From Daphnia pulex (Eukaryota; Arthropoda; Branchiopoda; Diplostraca; Daphniidae): DNA of 64,000 bases. The stretch is taken from positions 9,146,501-9,210,500 of the forward strand of contig NC_060021.1 in the NCBI RefSeq assembly GCF_021134715.1. The letters run 5' to 3'. The translations under genes and the position numbers were made by a program. Under the pieces are notes generated by a model. That model saw only the letters and a list, made by a program, of their open reading frames with translations. It was not told where the DNA came from and searched no databases. Shown here one piece after another: positions 46,586 through 56,479 of this stretch (positions within the stretch are counted from its first letter, which is position 1; the number at the start of each line of letters is the position of its first letter).

Positions 46586-47588
46586 ATGTATAACCAGAAG
46601 CATCCAGGTATATTACTATATTTCTTAGATTTACTACCTCCTAATAGCTAATACATTATCACGACATTCACGAATTAATCAATTGAAGTAGACGTCGTTG
46701 GGACGTGGGGTTTTGTGCATTAATTTACATTTTGCTTACTTTTCTGCTGGTACATAGTTTTGTTGGAATAGTTTTAAAATTAAAATTTAGACCTTGTACT
46801 TTTTCCTGTTTTTGTGTGTGTGTGTTTTATATTCTCTGCTGGGTGTATGAATAGGTTAATCAGTCGATTTGTGAGTTGTTGTGCTGATTCATCTAAACAT
46901 ATTTACAAAAACAATTTGTTTTCCAGACTTCACAGTTGACCGCAATGGTTATGTAATTGTCTACATTGATGGTGCCTGCCCTGGAAATGGTAATCAGGGT
47001 GCGAGAGGTGGTATTGGTGTGTGGTTTGGAAACAACCATCCATTGTAAGTAGCAGAAAATGTGAAATATAATTATAATATGGTTAATTATTAATATATTA
47101 TAATGCAGGAATGTAAGTGAACCACTAAGAAGACATGAATTTATTCATACAAATCCTACCAATCAGGTGGCTGAAATAAAAGCTGCCATCAGAGCATGTG
47201 AGCTCTTGAGAAATTATGGTACACAGCAGCTAATTTTTTTGTTTTTCTTGATTTTGTGTTAACAATTATTAATCGGGCAGGTGTCCAACGTGTTGTCATC
47301 TTCACCGATTCTCAATACTTGATCGATTCAATAACCGATTGGATTTTCACATGGCAGAGTAATGGCTGGCGGACGTCCCAAGGTCAACCTGTCGTACACA
47401 AAGCTCTATATGAACAGCTTCTTTTTTGGACTCGAGATTTCGATTGTGTTGAATGGGTATCATATCTTGTTTGGAAAAGTCAGTAGATAGTAGAGTTAAT
47501 TCATTTCATTCTGATTTTTTAGTCTCACGTTCCCTCGCACTACAACAAGGCCGACTCCTTGGCTAAAGTAGGTGCTGAAAGCTATTAA
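46586..47588 (+). CDS. RNASEH1: Ribonuclease H1, catalytic domain only
   Basis: It degrades RNA in RNA-DNA hybrids. Five exons, 46586-46607, 46927-47044, 47109-47218, 47281-47456 and 47523-47588, encode 163 residues. The catalytic carboxylates are in YIDGACPGNG, NQVAEIKAAI and FTDSQYLIDS, and the final motif is SHYNKADSLAK with the conserved Asp. The loop WQSNGWRTSQGQPV is the basic protrusion of eukaryotic H1 enzymes. The start MYNQKHPDF goes straight into the catalytic fold, so the N-terminal hybrid-binding domain and mitochondrial presequence of typical metazoan RNase H1 are missing in this model. An upstream exon I missed, or a second gene elsewhere, may supply those functions. Confidence 0.9.
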
Positions 47589-50500
47589 AATGAAGTTTTC
47601 AATCATTCAATGCGACAAACTTTCTCAATTAATTTGGTTATCTTACATTAGAAGACTCCCCATGCAAATAATCTTTAAAATTTTTTGTTCTGTTGTAGGG
47701 GACTTAAATTTGGGTTTTATTTAATTCATTTGAGTAATAATGTGTGTTACATTTCTTTTGTTCATTTAAACTAGAATTTGGATATAAAATATTCTGTTAT
47801 CATGTTATGCTATGCATATTGTTTGGTTTCAGGATTTTATTTTTGTGATGTTACACAAGAAATCATCAGTTCATGCTGTAGAACCTGTCGATTGCTGCGG
47901 TTATATATTTTTTTTTTTTACATCTGTATCTTGATAAGGTTTATTAGCCAGATGGAATCTGAGCTGAACTATGCTCATGGTTTTGTTGCTTGCAGCCAGC
48001 TGGTGAAAGTTGTACTGGCAAATTGAGCTGATGTAGTCGGTGGTACTGGTATTCTACTGTTCTATTGCAGGTTGCAGTAGTTTGTCGTTACTGCCTGCCT
48101 TTTTGGAATTGATGCTTCCGTGAGTCTTACTTCACTGTTAAGTCGTACTCCAGATTTTGAAGCCCTCATTATATCAGATTCTTTACTGTCACTCTAGAGG
48201 TTGCTGCGCCCACTACAACGATTATTCATTAAAGACGATCTAAAATTGATTAATTTGAGGTAATGATTGTTGTCGCTACAAGCTTATTTGGAAAGTATCG
48301 ACTTATAAAGAAATCTACATTCTCATATCAGGTTAATCCTTCGGCGCCGTTCTATAGACTTGATCCATTTAGTGAAACAGAGAAAACATTGCTGAAATTC
48401 AATGTAGATGTTGCTACATGCATCTGGGCTCCTTTCTTTTCTGTGGCACAGTTTCCCGAACTAACCACTAACCAACGCCCGCCGGTGGTCACTCACCCGC
48501 TGTTATAACCAGGAGGATGAGGAGGGCTCTGGTGCGACCATACATGTACTTCCGCTGCGACACACCTGTAGTCACCTACCACAGGAATGTGCCCAGGTAC
48601 CCGCAAATTTAGTTATTTTGGTTTATTATCTACTGATAACCTACTAGCTTTAAACTCTGTGTTTAATAATTCTTAAATTTAGGTCTTTCTTGCGAGTCGC
48701 AAACGAAGTGTTGCGAGTGCACGAGAGAATGAAAAAGCTGCTGCAAGTCACTTTCTCGTCTTAAGGGCCCACTATAGACTTTTTAACTTGGGGTTAACAT
48801 CTGGAGTAAAAATAAGATTGGATGAGAAATCTGTTTAATTGGTCTATCCATCAAATTGGCCTAGTAAGCCGAAGTCTTGATGTATTTGGTCTATGGATTT
48901 GGTCTTTGAAATTGTTTTATTAATGTTAATGGCTTGCTGGCTAGGATACTGAAGAGTGAAGAGAACATCTGGCGGCCAGATTTGCCAGTTGTTGGGGCGT
49001 AGTGGAAGTAAGCTAGCCCCTTAATCTATCTACTTCCAAGTTCTAGTTATCTTGGTTCCCCCTTCCCTGGTAAGTTGAAGTGTGGGTTTTGAAAATAAAA
49101 GCCGTCATTATTAATTTCAAATACCCTATTACCGCTCAGAAAATGCATTTTATGAACTCATACCATAACCTTAATATAATGTCGTTAATTAAAAAACCAT
49201 GTTTCATAAATACAGAGCAACAGTTGCAAAGCCAATATTTATTTTGTGCACATAATTAAGTAACAAAGGTTAGGTTATTGTATATTATATACCTGTCCGA
49301 GATTTATCTTACCAGTAGCTTTTTTCCTCGTTGCATGCATAAATGCTAGTCAATTTGTTTAAACTCATACATGCAGTCAATCAAGAAAGGGAAACAACTG
49401 CATTGATTGATTGTGCCAGGGAGAGTTACCTGGACAAAGAAGAAGAGAGATGGATTTGAAGCCATTTTGGCTAGGGAACAATAAACATAGAAGTTTCCAG
49501 GTTAGACTCATGATTCTCCAGAAGTTTTCATCAAATCATGCACCTTCCAAGTCCTCGTTCGACCAGGGCCCTCCTCATCCTCCTGATTCCAGTGAGTGAA
49601 TGCGTGGTGTCACTTTCCAAACAACTATAACGGTGGTGAGAATCTCGCCTGAAAGGCGAAAATATTTAGATATAAATTTCAAACAATATATAGCAACAGC
49701 AAGTGATACCTCAAATCTATCAATTATGTTACATTGTCCTAAATTAGAACTAAGGGGCAGTTACCACAACCTCTTGAGTGGCAGTATTATTTTGCTGTTA
49801 TCTACAAAAGGGAAGAGTAAGCAGCAAAGAATTGGATCTGGGGAAGGCATCAATATCTTAAAGATTTACCACAATTTGACAGGGGAAGCTAACCTGAAAT
49901 ATTATCATAAAAATGAAATGACAGTAGAAACTATTTAGCTTTGGAAGACATAGCTTGCATTACTGGATCGGATAACTTGATTTCTATTGTCACAAGCCAC
50001 CTAGGTCACAAGAACAACTTCAGCTGAAATTTAAGCCAAACATAAAAGCAACAAGAACCATTAGCTATATATGTTGTGTTATCTATTAATTAAAAACCAT
50101 CCAACTTACCTAAAAATCCTAATCTAAATTTGTTTAGATTTTTTTAAGTAACTTATGATGTGTTCTGTGTTGTGTAACTTAGGACCAGACGATCGAAGCC
50201 ATAGACAAGCCAATGCTACTCTCCAATTATCAATGGTCATGGAAACCTACAGAAGAAAAGAAAGATTTATCACAGATAAGGTAAAATGCAGAATGACAGG
50301 AATAAAGCTAAAAGGGTGATACAGGTGATTATTAATTTAATTAGATTCCCAGTCCCTAGAGTGGGGATCAAATGAGCCAGGAACATGCTGTTGTTGTCAG
50401 ATAGGGTAGTGTGGAAAGGATTTTTCATCTTCACAATCGTTTGTGATTGACTTTACATTTGCTGTTGCCTTGTAGTATGTAGCCTAGTAGAATGCCACAA

Positions 50501-51242
50501 TGAATAACACATTCTGAATAACTGGCAGGTTTACCTTACCAACTGGGTTTTTTCCCTCTGCTTTCAGCAGTCCACTGTCCAGCACTGATTGCCCAGCTAC
50601 TGAAACGTCTGGAATCACTTGCAGACAACATGATCGGATATCTGTCTGGAGACTTGAGTGCCTTTCTCGGCTTCTCCTCAGTGTAGAAGTTAAAGTGGCG
50701 TTCAATATCACCTTGGGGATTTCGTCTTTTGTGATGTGTGATGCTGCGTGGTGGCTTTTTGATGAATTTTGCATGGAGAATTACGTGAGTATCAAAATGA
50801 TTTGTTACCTTTGTTTGCCAGTTCTTTCAATTGAATGTCAACGAGCTAGAGCGGACATTGTTTTCATGTTACATTTAAACGTGTATTCTTTCTGACGCTA
50901 GACGGCAGGCATAGCCTTTGATAATTTTTTACCTGTTAGAATCAGTTTAAATGCGCTTACTTTGCACATCTCTGTAGAATTTTCTCAATGCTACTTCAAA
51001 CAAATTTTGGGTGATAACTGTCAGTTTCTGTTTCAGCAACAAAGCTCACTTGTTAGATTTTTAATTATGTGTATTTTTTTTCTACTTCCGGTTTCCTCAT
51101 TTCAGTCAGTAGTTCAGTAAATATTCATTCGACGTCCAAAATAACCACATATTCGTGATCCTCGTCAAATTTGTGGTAAAGTTCATGTTTTTTTTTGTAC
51201 GTTTTCGTACTTCCGGTTTTGAAAATTTTCCTGAACTATAGT
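47589..51242. other. Gene-poor region between RNase H1 and the retroelement
   Basis: About 3.6 kb with no well-supported gene. Open frames at 47778-48026, 48263-48508, 49411-49599, 49600-49938 and 50695-50895 have no recognisable motifs. A possible small spliced ORF lies at 48517-48764, and a weak relative of the minus-strand exon module of 57-60 kb begins at 50246. Confidence 0.45.
48517..48764 (+). CDS. Possible 53-residue spliced orphan ORF
   Basis: Exons 48517-48596 and 48683-48764 join in phase through a GTACCC donor and an AAATTTAG acceptor. The product is basic and amphipathic, starting MRRALVRPYMYFRCDTPVV and ending VHERMKKLLQVTFSS. I recognise no family. Small basic proteins of this kind are often mitochondrial, but chance is quite possible. 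The first exon overlaps a short inverted repeat shared with 49557-49610. Confidence 0.2.
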
Positions 51243-51347
51243 TCAGGAAAATTCTCGATTTTGGCCAAAATCTGGATTTCGTTTAAATCACATCTAATCG
51301 ACCCTAAATTTCATGGAGATCACGAATATCTGGTTTATTTTTTCGGC
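51243..51347 (+). repeat. Left 105-bp direct repeat flanking the R2-like element
   Basis: Identical over 105 bp to 54634-54738, starting TCAGGAAAATTCTCG and ending TTTTTTCGGC. Most likely a target-site duplication. The left edge sits inside a palindrome centred at 51238. Confidence 0.9.
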
Positions 51348-54300
51348 CATCATCATCCGGCTCTTTTCCCTTCACACGCTAGGCCACAGCCAACGCCTCC
51401 AGCGACAAGACGAGCTCCTGCTCCACCTACCATCAATCTGCCAGCATGCGTCTCTCACCAAGGCCCTGTCGTTCCATACCAGCCAATTTCTTCGCCTCAC
51501 TCTCCTCTCGGGACTTCGCCTACCACGAACTCCGGCGCTTCCAGTCCCTCTCTCGAACTAGGAGTAGACGATCTGGACGGCAGCTTGCCTGACGAAGAAG
51601 ACGGTCCAACTCCTGCCAACCTCTTCTACGAACACTGGGCTCCCATAATCATGGAGTGCTCCTCCAGGACTGAGCTGGACACGATCGCATCTGATCTCGC
51701 TGCCGACTGGCACTCTCGCACTTCGAAAGACGACCCATCTAACAGTGAGGCCTCTAGACCTCCTCGTCCTCCTCGTACGTCACCTCAAAGGTCCAACACG
51801 CGTAGGCACCAGTCCAGGCAACAACAGCGAATCCGTCAGAAGAACAATGCCAAGCGATGGGAGGCGGCCAGCAAACTCCAAGCACTCTTCAAAAGATACC
51901 CGAAGAGGGCCGTACGCAAGGTTCTGGGCGAGACATCGCAGTGCTACACTGGCTCCATCGAGTCCGCCACACTCTTCCTCAAGGCCACCTATGAGCAGCC
52001 TCGCCCTCCGGAAGCGGACATTATGGTAGCGAAAGCGGCGTACGACGCATGCTCTTGGGCCCCTCTGTCCGATGACGACCTCTCCTTGCTCTCACTTCCA
52101 CCATCGAGCCAGGAGGTCGCACACAAGCTCAAACGGGCCTCCAATACTTCTCCTGGAGCTGACGGCGTTGAATACAAAGACATTCTTCGTCTGGACCCTT
52201 TTGGGCGGCTGCTTGAGCTCCTATACGCTGCGGTCTGGCTCTACGGCATTCCTGCCTGTTGGAAATCGGCTCGCACCATCCCGGTATACAAGAAGGGCCC
52301 TACTGACGACTACGGCAATTTCAGGCCCATATCGCTGCTTTCCACCATATACAAGCTCTTCTCGAGCTCCATAGCATCCCGCCTTACCGCAGTCGCGTCC
52401 GACAATGACTGGTTGTCATTTGAACAGAAGGGCTTCCTTCCTGGGGTCCATGGAATACAAGAACACACCATGCTGCTGGAATCGGCCATCGAACAGGCCA
52501 AGCTCAGGAAAAGCCGACTCACCATCTGCTGGCTCGACCTTGCCAACGCCTTTGGCTCGCTCCCCCACGATTTCCTCCATCAACTCTTTCAGAGTCTTCC
52601 GATCCCGACAGAGCTCCGTGACATTCTCACTGACATCTACACCAACAGCATCTTCCAGTTTGTTGTCAACAAGGAACTGGTCACCGTTCATCCCACGTCC
52701 GGTGTCCGTCAGGGAGATGGACTAAGCTCCATCATCTTCAACCTTGCCGCTGAGCCCCTCATCCGCTGCGCCAAGGATCCTACCAACCAAGGCTTTAATC
52801 TCTTCGGCTCCCTGCTGAAGGCCACTGCTTACGCGGATGACCTCTCCCTCATTGGATCCTCTCCTGATCAGCTTCAGCCTACTCTTGACGCCATGCTTGC
52901 CGTGGCGGCGAAACTCGGGCTCAGGTTCAACGTCGCAAAATGCTCTTTCCTCTCCCTGTCCAAGGGTAAGGCCACCAACTCATCTCTCCTGCACATTCAT
53001 GGCACCTCTCTTCGCTGCTTGGAGGAAGGAGAGAGCGAGTGCTACTTAGGAGTCCCCATGGGCACTCGTCTAACATTTCGACCCGTCTGTGATCTGCCCG
53101 ACAAGCTGATTAAGGTCGCCGATTCTGACTTGGCGCCTTGGCAAAAACTGGAGGTTTACAGAGCCCACCTACTGCCGTCTCTCTCTCATCATCTCGCCAC
53201 AGGGAGGGTCCTTCGCGGTTTTCTCAATGAGATGGATGCTCGCTGTGCCGAATTCCTCCGTTTCGTTGCCAACGTCCCCCACACTGCTCATAACGGCTTC
53301 CTCTATTCTGATCGCAGGGCTGGCGGCTTAGGCGCCTCTCAACTGGCAAAAGATTCGGACATCTGGATCATCGCTCGTGCCACTCAACTCCTCGATAGCA
53401 ACGATCCGGTTGTCCGCCTCACTGCCAGAGCCCAGCTCAGCCAAAACATCTCCAGGGGATTCGACGGCAATCCACCTGATCCGCTGCCTCTTTCTAACTA
53501 CCTCTCTGGCTCGTTAGAAGGTGGACTCTATGACACCCGTTTCTACAAGTGCGGCTCCAATACCTGGTCCCGTGCCAGGAAATCAGCACGAAGACTCGAG
53601 GTTAGGATCGATGTATCCGGCGATGAATCGACCAAAGTGATCGCCGACGACGTCTCCTGCCTCTCTCTGAAAGCTGTAAGGGGCCTCCGCACAGTCATCC
53701 GGAAACGCTGGACAATCTCCCTCACGAATGCCTTGCATCAGGGCAGGGTAGCAAGGGGGCTACTACTTGACCCATCTAACGACGTTGCCCGCCTCTCATC
53801 TCATCGGACCTGCCTCTCATTCAACGAGTGGAATCTCATCCACAAGAGCCGCCTCGGCCTGCTTCCGCTCCTCGGTAATCCTGGTTACTCTGCTCCCAAC
53901 ACCAAGTGCAGGAGATGCAAGGTCGATGCCGAGACTACCTCACACGTGACCAGCCATTGCCGCAGTAATCTTCCGGCCATTGGCCGCCGACACGACCTTG
54001 TGCTGGCGGAAATTGTGAAAACCATCACCAGGGCCGGCCATGCAGCGACTGTCAACAGAGTCTTCCCTGGCTCAACCCTGAGGCCGGACATAGTCATCTT
54101 CTCGACCGACCCACCAACAATAATTGATCTCACCATCACCTTCGACGCTCCTGAGTCCCTCGACGCTGGCCATGCCAGAAAAATAGAGAAATACAGCTGC
54201 CTGGGGTTAACTCTCCCCTTCGTTATTGGCGCCTTGGGATCCTGGCTCCCTTCAAACAACGCGGTTGCTGTCGCCCTCAACATCCCCCCGGCTCCTTGGC

Positions 54301-54413
54301 GCCGCCTCCGGAGGAAGTGCCGTCTGATGGCTATCCAGGGATCTGTCTCCATTATTCATCGCCACATCCGCGGACATGGGGACGACCAGGAAGCCAGTAC
54401 TCCAGCTCCGTAA
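51348..54413 (+). CDS. Reverse transcriptase / restriction-like endonuclease polyprotein
   Basis: An uninterrupted frame of about 1021 codons inside the element; the same frame stays open leftward to 51195 through the flanking repeat. The first 200 residues are Pro/Ser-rich, then basic (RRHQSRQQQRIRQKNNAKRW). RT motifs are NFRPISLLSTIYKLFSSSI, LDLANAFGSLPHDFL, GVRQGDGLSSIIFNLAAEPL and the catalytic AYADDLSLIG. The knuckle is CRRCKVDAETTSHVTSHC. The endonuclease segment is RPDIVIF followed by IIDLTITFD and later KIEKY, matching R2 (KPDLV, VIDVTV, KIKKY). The first Met in the element is about 100 codons in (MECSSRTELD), so translation may begin at a non-AUG codon or internally, as reported for R2. 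Confidence 0.88.
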   Translation, partial: HHHPALFPSHARPQPTPPATRRAPAPPTINLPACVSHQGPVVPYQPISSPHSPLGTSPTTNSGASSPSLELGVDDLDGSLPDEEDGPTPANLFYEHWAPIIMECSSRTELDTIASDLAADWHSRTSKDDPSNSEASRPPRPPRTSPQRSNTRRHQSRQQQRIRQKNNAKRWEAASKLQALFKRYPKRAVRKVLGETSQCYTGSIESATLFLKATYEQPRPPEADIMVAKAAYDACSWAPLSDDDLSLLSLPPSSQEVAHKLKRASNTSPGADGVEYKDILRLDPFGRLLELLYAAVWLYGIPACWKSARTIPVYKKGPTDDYGNFRPISLLSTIYKLFSSSIASRLTAVASDNDWLSFEQKGFLPGVHGIQEHTMLLESAIEQAKLRKSRLTICWLDLANAFGSLPHDFLHQLFQSLPIPTELRDILTDIYTNSIFQFVVNKELVTVHPTSGVRQGDGLSSIIFNLAAEPLIRCAKDPTNQGFNLFGSLLKATAYADDLSLIGSSPDQLQPTLDAMLAVAAKLGLRFNVAKCSFLSLSKGKATNSSLLHIHGTSLRCLEEGESECYLGVPMGTRLTFRPVCDLPDKLIKVADSDLAPWQKLEVYRAHLLPSLSHHLATGRVLRGFLNEMDARCAEFLRFVANVPHTAHNGFLYSDRRAGGLGASQLAKDSDIWIIARATQLLDSNDPVVRLTARAQLSQNISRGFDGNPPDPLPLSNYLSGSLEGGLYDTRFYKCGSNTWSRARKSARRLEVRIDVSGDESTKVIADDVSCLSLKAVRGLRTVIRKRWTISLTNALHQGRVARGLLLDPSNDVARLSSHRTCLSFNEWNLIHKSRLGLLPLLGNPGYSAPNTKCRRCKVDAETTSHVTSHCRSNLPAIGRRHDLVLAEIVKTITRAGHAATVNRVFPGSTLRPDIVIFSTDPPTIIDLTITFDAPESLDAGHARKIEKYSCLGLTLPFVIGALGSWLPSNNAVAVALNIPPAPWRRLRRKCRLMAIQGSVSIIHRHIRGHGDDQEASTPAP

Positions 54414-54633
54414 TGGTTTTGCATGTGATTATATGACATGTATCGCATGAATTTGTTCTCCATCGTTGCATCGTAGTGTATTATATCTCGTTTTTCATCG
54501 CTCTGTATACTATTTCCATTGTTCCATCTCTCGTCTAACTTCGCCTAGTCAATTGAAATTCCTCATCGTACATCTACTAATCTTTTATAATGATATGTCT
54601 TTGTCACGCCGTCGTGAAATACAGCTCTATGTC
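51348..54633 (+). mobile_element. R2-like non-LTR retrotransposon (LINE with restriction-like endonuclease)
   Basis: A 3.3-kb element bounded by identical 105-bp direct repeats. It carries one long open frame to 54413 and a 3' untranslated region of about 220 bp with no obvious poly-A tail. Domain order is reverse transcriptase, C-terminal CCHC zinc knuckle and PD-(D/E)xK-type endonuclease, which defines the R2/R4/CRE/NeSL side of the LINEs. No N-terminal C2H2 or Myb finger is seen, so the copy may be 5'-truncated or belong to a lineage without them. Identity of the repeats and the open frame point to a recent insertion. Base composition is clearly richer in C and G than its surroundings. Confidence 0.88.
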
Positions 54634-54738
54634 TCAGGAAAATTCTCGATTTTGGCCAAAATCTGGATTTCGTTTAAATCACATCTAATCGACCCTAAAT
54701 TTCATGGAGATCACGAATATCTGGTTTATTTTTTCGGC
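54634..54738 (+). repeat. Right 105-bp direct repeat flanking the R2-like element
   Basis: Identical partner of 51243-51347. Sequence diverges immediately outside both copies, which places the element ends at 51348 and 54633 under the target-site-duplication reading. Confidence 0.9.
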
Positions 54739-54980
54739 AGCCCAATGGTTAAGGCGCTATCGACTACTTCCGGTATACTTCCGGAAAATTTTCATAAAAC
54801 TAGCAAGTGAGCTTTATTCTCTGCACAATTCTAAGCACTCCTTGCCAGTTTAAGCAAACAGAAATGGCCTTTTTGATTACTTTTGTGACTTTTGTGACTA
54901 TCTAAAGCCGGTCCTTTAGATAGTGAGTTTTGGACGTGTCTAATAGATGGCGTGAAAGAATATTGTGTTGATATGTGCTT

Positions 54981-55884
54981 ATGGCGGCTCGTTGTCAACA
55001 GTTCAGCTACAGCTATTTTCTTCGACAATTACAAAGGAATTCGTATGTAAATTGGATAGATTTCGTGTGCAATTTGTTGGGCATGTGTTCTTTTCTGTTT
55101 ATGTGTTTAATAACTTAAATATTTCTCATTAATTTCCAGGAGAATTTGTGTAAGGGGCATGCAGCCTAGTGTCAACTATTGTGTTATAAATCCTAGTATC
55201 CTACTGAATATGTCATCCGGTAACAACCAACACTAGCTTTAGTACAGTATTGCTGGGACAAAAATATTGTTCTCATCTTTTATTTGGATTCATCATAATT
55301 ATCGGCTGATTTTATTGGACTTGCTAGATCACCAACCCTAGAATGGACCATTATTCTCGCATTCCATCTTCTAGAGAACCTTGGGTAACTGATTGGTGGT
55401 TTTGTGTGTAAGTTTATTTTTCATGTCACTGAACTTTCTTTGTTGCAGTCTAATGTTTATTTAAAATATTGTTCTGCACTAATGTCTATCTAATGTTTAA
55501 GTTAAATTATTCTTTTAGATCATAGACATCAAGCACATTGATGACACAAATTATAAACAAGGTGACTTAATTTTTATTTTTTTTTACAGGTCTCTAATCT
55601 TGCACGCCAGCCTTTATGAGAAGTCATGTCCTGTGAAGAAAAGGGACAATGACTTTACAGTCATCAAGGTCATTTATTTGTTTGGTAACCCGTTGGCTGC
55701 TAGCCTGCTACCCTTGAACATCCCTTTTTACTTCCTTAAACAGTCCCTCTTGATTTGAGGTATTGCTTTCTTTTTCTAAAACCTAATTTAAAATTATTGT
55801 TATCCTAATAAATGTTCATTCTGCCTACAGGGTAACTCCTTCGCCACTTATCCATGGGTGAAAACTGAAAAGAGAAAGCTGTAA
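54981..55884 (+). CDS. Possible spliced orphan transcript downstream of the retroelement
   Basis: A chain of exon-like segments with good splice signals: 54981-55042, 55140-55219, 55328-55407, 55590-55668 and 55831-55884. From ATG 55343 the last three join in phase to give 65 residues (MDHYSRIPSSREPWVTDWWF ... ending TEKRKL). The first two join in phase as a separate frame starting MAARCQQFSYSYFL, but do not connect in frame to the third. No family is recognised. It may be a non-coding or orphan gene, or chance. Confidence 0.2.
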
Positions 55885-56479
55885 TTCAGATGTCTAAGCC
55901 GGAAGCCTACTATGGTTAATCGCTCTCGTAATAACTGTTCCTCAACTCTTCGCTCTTTTTCCGGTTTCTCTTAACCATTTGCCAGGTAGTCAATTAAGAC
56001 AGTGATGTCTCCCCCTGTCTTGATTGTGTGCGAGTTTCAAAAGCAGTTTATCACCCAAATGAGACAAAAGGAGTTGGTTAGGTTTGTTTTATATGGGTAT
56101 AAACTGCTTTAAAATTTGCACAGACCAACATTTGTCTTGTACCGGACGCTTTGTTTATTAAATTTCAATCATTTTTGCCAAAATTGTAGAATTTTAATGA
56201 TTTAATTCAATTAACTTTAAGTTTAATTCGATTAACTTAATCAATTTAATTACATCAATTTAATTAAATACATTAAAATTAATTTATTCAAAATATTAAT
56301 AAAATTTGTTTTATTTTTTTCATTTTTATTAGATAATGGTAGTAAATATTTTAGTTTCATATAATTGATTGTATTTTAATTTGTTTAAAAATTTCACAAC
56401 TTATGAAAAATATATCAGATATAACAATGTACAAGGTATAATACTGCAAGTTTTGATATCCCATTATTTAAGAATTATT
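55885..56479. other. AT-rich spacer
   Basis: No feature is supported. The part from 56160 to 56450 is almost entirely A and T. Confidence 0.5.

Noticed and set aside
52416-52691. Open frames on the opposite strand of the retroelement
   Set aside because: Antisense shadows of a long GC-rich coding frame; no motifs.
54735-54775. Sequence resembling a tRNA D-arm/box A (TGGTTAAGGCG) right after the retroelement
   Set aside because: No box B, no acceptor stem and no cloverleaf; at most a remnant of a tRNA-derived SINE, not supportable.
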